Below, piece after piece: positions 6,697 through 9,524 of a DNA stretch of 9,524 nucleotides. Origin of the DNA: Massilia sp. (GTDB lineage: Bacteria; Pseudomonadota; Gammaproteobacteria; Burkholderiales; Burkholderiaceae_D); assembly GCA_003484545.1 (NCBI GenBank), contig DNCF01000461.1, positions 1 to 9,524 of the forward strand, given 5' to 3'. The position numbers and the translations under genes were made by a program. Below the pieces are notes generated by a model that worked only from the letters and a program-made list of their open reading frames with translations, searched no databases and had not been told where the DNA came from. The first letter of the stretch is position 1. Each line of letters opens with the position of its first letter.

Positions 6697-6894
6697 CTAG
6701 GGTGGGCCGGGCCGCGAAGGACCCCGTGCCCACGCGTGACCGATGCGCAGTGTCGGCGTTTTCAGAGACGCCATACGATGCGCATCGAAACGTCTCGAAT
6801 GACCATGTGGACGCGTCGACACAAAGCAGGCACCGCGACAGCAAAGGTGCCGGCGTCGTGCCTCGATCCGCGTCGGCACGAGTGCCCACCCTAC
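6697..6894. repeat. REPIN-like element 2, between receptor and halogenase 2
   Basis: This is a second copy of the repeat family seen at 1629-1803. The left arm begins CTAGGGTGGGC (6697-6707) and resumes with CCGTGCCCACGCGT (6724-6737), but its hairpin loop is enlarged by about 15 nt (CGGGCCGCGAAGGACC). The right arm, read in reverse complement from 6894, is GTAGGGTGGGCACTCGTGCC with one mismatch in the stem. The interior differs in sequence from element 1 but is also non-coding. Both copies sit just downstream of stop codons. Inside a likely co-regulated cluster the element could lower readthrough or protect the receptor mRNA 3' end. Confidence 0.75.
6741..6787. other. Two-step stem-loop inside REPIN-like element 2
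   Basis: CGATGCGCA (6741-6749) can pair with TGCGCATCG (6779-6787), and inside it GGCGT (6755-6759) can pair with ACGCC (6768-6772) around an 8-nt loop. The right outer arm is also part of a perfect 12-bp palindrome, CGATGCGCATCG (6776-6787). Pairing is visible in the sequence; whether it forms in DNA or RNA is unknown. Confidence 0.5.
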
Positions 6895-6896
6895 GA

Positions 6897-6922
6897 AAGG
6901 CCAGGGCGCCGGCCCTGGCCTT
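6897..6922 (-). terminator. Terminator-like hairpin after the TonB-dependent receptor
   Basis: AAGGCCAGGGC and GCCCTGGCCTT form an 11-bp, mostly G/C stem around a GCCG/CGGC loop, beginning about 14 nt past the receptor stop. On the minus strand the stem is followed by only a short T run before TCGTAGG, so termination may be partial. The next REPIN-like arm starts 2 nt beyond it. Confidence 0.6.
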
Positions 6923-6935
6923 CCACGTTGCGGGC

Positions 6936-9524
6936 TCAGAACTTGTAGCGCGCCCCCAGCATGTAGCGCGGCCCGCTCTGGGTCGCGTACAGCACCTGGT
7001 TCTTGGTGCGGCCGTGCGAACGCATGGTCTCGTCGGTCAGGTTGATGGCCTCGAACTGCACGGTCAGGCGGTCGCTGAACGCGTAGCCGATCGAGAGGTC
7101 GAGCTGCTTGTAGGCTTCCTGGTAGATCGGGTTCGGGCCGGCGCTGTCGTATCTGCTCGACAGGAACTCGTCGCGCCAGTTCAGGGCGGCGCGTACCGTC
7201 CACTTGTCGTTCTCGTAGATGCCCACCAGGTTGGCCGAGTCGCTCAGGCCGGGCAGCGCGAACTGGTCGCCCAGGCTGCCGTTGTCGAAGCGCAGGCCCG
7301 AGTCGACGAAGGTGTAGTTCGCCTGGATGCCGAAGCCGCTGTTGCCGAACATGTGTTGCACATTCAGCTCGGTGCCGTACAACATGGCGCGCTTCTGGTT
7401 CGCGTAGGTGGAAATCTCGAAGTTCGCGATCGGGTCGCCGGGCTGGCCGACGATCTCGCCCCTTGGATTGCCCGAACCGTCCACGCCGTTCTGGATCACG
7501 CCTGGCTGGCCGGCCTTGTTGCGGAAGATGTAGTTGCGGATGCAGGTCGTGTCCGCGCTTGCGCAGCCATTCGCCAGCGCCTCGTTCCAGTAGGCGCCGC
7601 CGACTGGGGTATGCAGGTTGAAAGGCTGGGCCGTGAACCTCGACTGGCCGGTGTAATTCTTCAGGTTCTTGCGGAAGTGGGAAATCGAGAAGAAGCTTTG
7701 CTTGCCGTAGTACCACTCGTAGGAGAGGTCGGTGTTCTTCGAATGGACGGGCTTGAGCGCCGGGTTGCCCTGCGAGCCCTCGCCGCCGATCACCCGTCCC
7801 AGCTCGACCAGGATCTGGCCGCCGGCGATCTCGTCCCAACGCGGCCGGCCGATCGTTTCGCCGTAGGCGAAGCGCACCTTCATGTCCGGACGCAGGTCGA
7901 CGTCGGCATCGAAGGTCGGCAGGAAGTAGTGGTATTTGCCGGACAGGCTGGTGAAGTTCGGCGCGCCGAAGCGGACCTTGAACTCGTTTTGCGATTCCCA
8001 GCTATAGGCGATGGCGATCGGCACCAGCGCGCTCGAGTGCACGTGGGTGTTCTCGTAGCGTACGCCGATCCCGGTATGGACCGGCAGCCCGAAGTCCCAG
8101 TCGGTATTGAACTGCAAATAGAGGCTCTTCGAGCGTTCGCGGGTGCGCTGGTCGGTGTCGTAGGTGGTCTTCGGCCGGTAGAGATCAGGCTGACCCGACA
8201 CGTCGGCCGCGATCTGGCGCACCTGGTCGAAGTCGAAGGTGTAGAAGGTGTCGAACAGGTTCGGGTTGTCGCTGCCGCTGAACCTGTCGAAGTACTGGCG
8301 CAGGCTTTCCCGGTGCCAGACGCTGCTCGGGTAGTCGGCCGCGCTGGTGGCGCCGCCCCAGGTTTCGCGCTGCTGGTTCGAGAAGGCCGAACGGTTGTTC
8401 GCCTCGGTCAGCGCCAGGCCGAAGTTCAGTTCCGACGCCTCGAACAGTTTCAGGCTGCCCTTCGCCTGCGCCTGTTCGATCTCGCCCTTCATGTAGCCGT
8501 TCTGGAAGGTGGAGCCGGTCACCTGCTGGCCGGCGTTGACGAAATCGGCGCCGACGATGCTCAGCACCGGGAAATCCTTGGTGAAGTCGGCCGTCGTGGT
8601 GCCGCGGCTGAAGCTGGCGGTACCCAGGGTGTTGGACGAACCCCAGGGGCTGTCCGGCATCGATTCGGCGCTCGACTTGTGGGCGTCGAATTCCAGGCGC
8701 AGGTCGGGGCTGGCCTTCCAGACGGCGTTGAAACCGAGCGACTTGTTCTGGGTGCGGGTGGCGAAGTCGGCGCCGCCCATGGCGATGTCGCTGGTGGCCG
8801 GGGCGATGATCTCGGTGTAGACCAGCGGCGGCGCGACGCCGCCGACCGGGTCGCCCCAGGCGCTGGACGAGGGGCCGAAGTTGAACCAGGCCGACATGTC
8901 CTGGCGCCGGGTCTGGATCTTGTTTTCCGAATAGGTGTAGTCGAGGGTGGTGGTCAGCGCCTTGCTCGGCGCGTACTGCAGCACCAGCTGGCCGTTGGTG
9001 CGCTGGCGCTGCACGCCGCTCATCGAATAGTTCAGGTTCTGCGGCACCGAGTAGATCGTGTCGCCCGAGGGGCGGTTGACGATGTCGCCCCCGCCCGGTT
9101 CGTTCAATTGCGGGATCTTGCCCCAGGCGCCGGTGTCGCCTGCACGGATCGGGCCGCGCCAGCCGCCGGGCACGGCGGCCTGGTTGTAGCCCAGGTTGCG
9201 TTCCTGGTAGCTGCCGCTCACCGCAATGCCGAACTTGCCGTCGGCCGTGGCCGTGCTGTAGATGCCGGACACCTCCGGGGTCACCTTGTCGCCGCGCTTG
9301 ACGTCGCCCGGCAGGTTGTCGGCCGAGGTGTCGTACACGCCCTTGATGCCGATGCTGGCCTGCTGGCCGTTGCGCTCGAGCGGACGCGCGGTCATCACGT
9401 TCAGGGTGGCGCCGATGCCGCCGGTCGGGGTGTCGGCGCGCGCCGATTTATACACCTGGATCTGCGAGATGCCTTCCGAGGCGATGTTGGCGAAGTCGAA
9501 GGCGCGGCCGTTGCGGTCGCCCAG
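6936..9524 (-). CDS. TonB-dependent outer-membrane receptor (N-terminus outside window)
   Basis: The last 862 residues of a TonB-dependent receptor, a 22-strand outer-membrane barrel that takes up scarce nutrients using energy from TonB-ExbB-ExbD. The frame runs off the right edge: 23 codons lie upstream of a GTG at 9455, and they encode conserved plug sequence (DRNGRAFDFANIASEGISQI), so that GTG is not the start. The plug end is seen at TPTGGIGATLNVMTARP (fragment residues 32-48). Barrel strands follow up to the C-terminal GARYKF, whose final Phe is the usual outer-membrane assembly signal. Length and style fit the TonB-Xanth-Caul class, often linked to carbohydrate uptake. Signal peptide and TonB box are outside the window. 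A Cys pair seven residues apart (codons at 7563-7565 and 7542-7544) lies in a long insertion between strands, probably an extracellular loop. Substrate is unknown; a sugar is suggested only by the neighbouring glucokinase and transporter. Confidence 0.93.
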   Translation of the reverse strand: MGDRNGRAFDFANIASEGISQIQVYKSARADTPTGGIGATLNVMTARPLERNGQQASIGIKGVYDTSADNLPGDVKRGDKVTPEVSGIYSTATADGKFGIAVSGSYQERNLGYNQAAVPGGWRGPIRAGDTGAWGKIPQLNEPGGGDIVNRPSGDTIYSVPQNLNYSMSGVQRQRTNGQLVLQYAPSKALTTTLDYTYSENKIQTRRQDMSAWFNFGPSSSAWGDPVGGVAPPLVYTEIIAPATSDIAMGGADFATRTQNKSLGFNAVWKASPDLRLEFDAHKSSAESMPDSPWGSSNTLGTASFSRGTTTADFTKDFPVLSIVGADFVNAGQQVTGSTFQNGYMKGEIEQAQAKGSLKLFEASELNFGLALTEANNRSAFSNQQRETWGGATSAADYPSSVWHRESLRQYFDRFSGSDNPNLFDTFYTFDFDQVRQIAADVSGQPDLYRPKTTYDTDQRTRERSKSLYLQFNTDWDFGLPVHTGIGVRYENTHVHSSALVPIAIAYSWESQNEFKVRFGAPNFTSLSGKYHYFLPTFDADVDLRPDMKVRFAYGETIGRPRWDEIAGGQILVELGRVIGGEGSQGNPALKPVHSKNTDLSYEWYYGKQSFFSISHFRKNLKNYTGQSRFTAQPFNLHTPVGGAYWNEALANGCASADTTCIRNYIFRNKAGQPGVIQNGVDGSGNPRGEIVGQPGDPIANFEISTYANQKRAMLYGTELNVQHMFGNSGFGIQANYTFVDSGLRFDNGSLGDQFALPGLSDSANLVGIYENDKWTVRAALNWRDEFLSSRYDSAGPNPIYQEAYKQLDLSIGYAFSDRLTVQFEAINLTDETMRSHGRTKNQVLYATQSGPRYMLGARYKF

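Noticed and set aside
6697..7839. Minus-strand frame overlapping the receptor end and the repeat element
   Set aside because: It is an out-of-frame reading of the receptor and runs through the non-coding repeat; composition is Arg/Pro-rich with no motif.

Overview
The window is GC-rich and densely coded, and it looks like a chromosomal segment of a proteobacterium that feeds on sugars. The repeat family, codon usage and gene set fit a beta-proteobacterium of the Oxalobacteraceae (Massilia/Duganella-like). That placement is an inference from pattern, not a proven identification.

Plus strand, 1-1607: the 3' end of a glucokinase gene is followed 9 nt later by a complete MFS sugar transporter of the FucP/GluP type. 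Together they form a sugar uptake and phosphorylation unit. Its 3' end faces the minus-strand cluster across a 201-nt convergent intergenic region, which is almost filled by a 175-bp inverted-repeat (REPIN-like) element.

Minus strand, 9524-1809: read in transcription order, this holds a TonB-dependent receptor (its N-terminus lies beyond the right window edge), a 321-nt gap, then a tight four-gene run. The run is flavin-dependent halogenase 2, a SapC-family protein, a JmjC/cupin_8 (FIH-like) Fe(II)/2-oxoglutarate dioxygenase, and flavin-dependent halogenase 1. Spacings are 27 nt, a 17-nt overlap, and 11 nt, so these four are very probably one transcript. The 321-nt gap holds a terminator-like hairpin directly behind the receptor, a second REPIN-like element with a structured centre, and an AT-rich leader in front of halogenase 2. 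That leader carries an 8-bp direct repeat spaced 10 bp apart and a near-palindrome over the start codon.

Receptor, 'tryptophan halogenase', SapC and cupin_8 genes are known to recur together in TonB-receptor-rich proteobacteria, often near carbohydrate genes, but the joint function is not established. No flavin reductase, tryptophan gene, NRPS or PKS is present. The likely reading is that the receptor imports a nutrient (plausibly an oligosaccharide, given the glucokinase/transporter neighbour) and that the four cytoplasmic proteins modify an unknown substrate, perhaps a peptide or protein, by halogenation and hydroxylation. This four-protein module is the best candidate for an undescribed system here.
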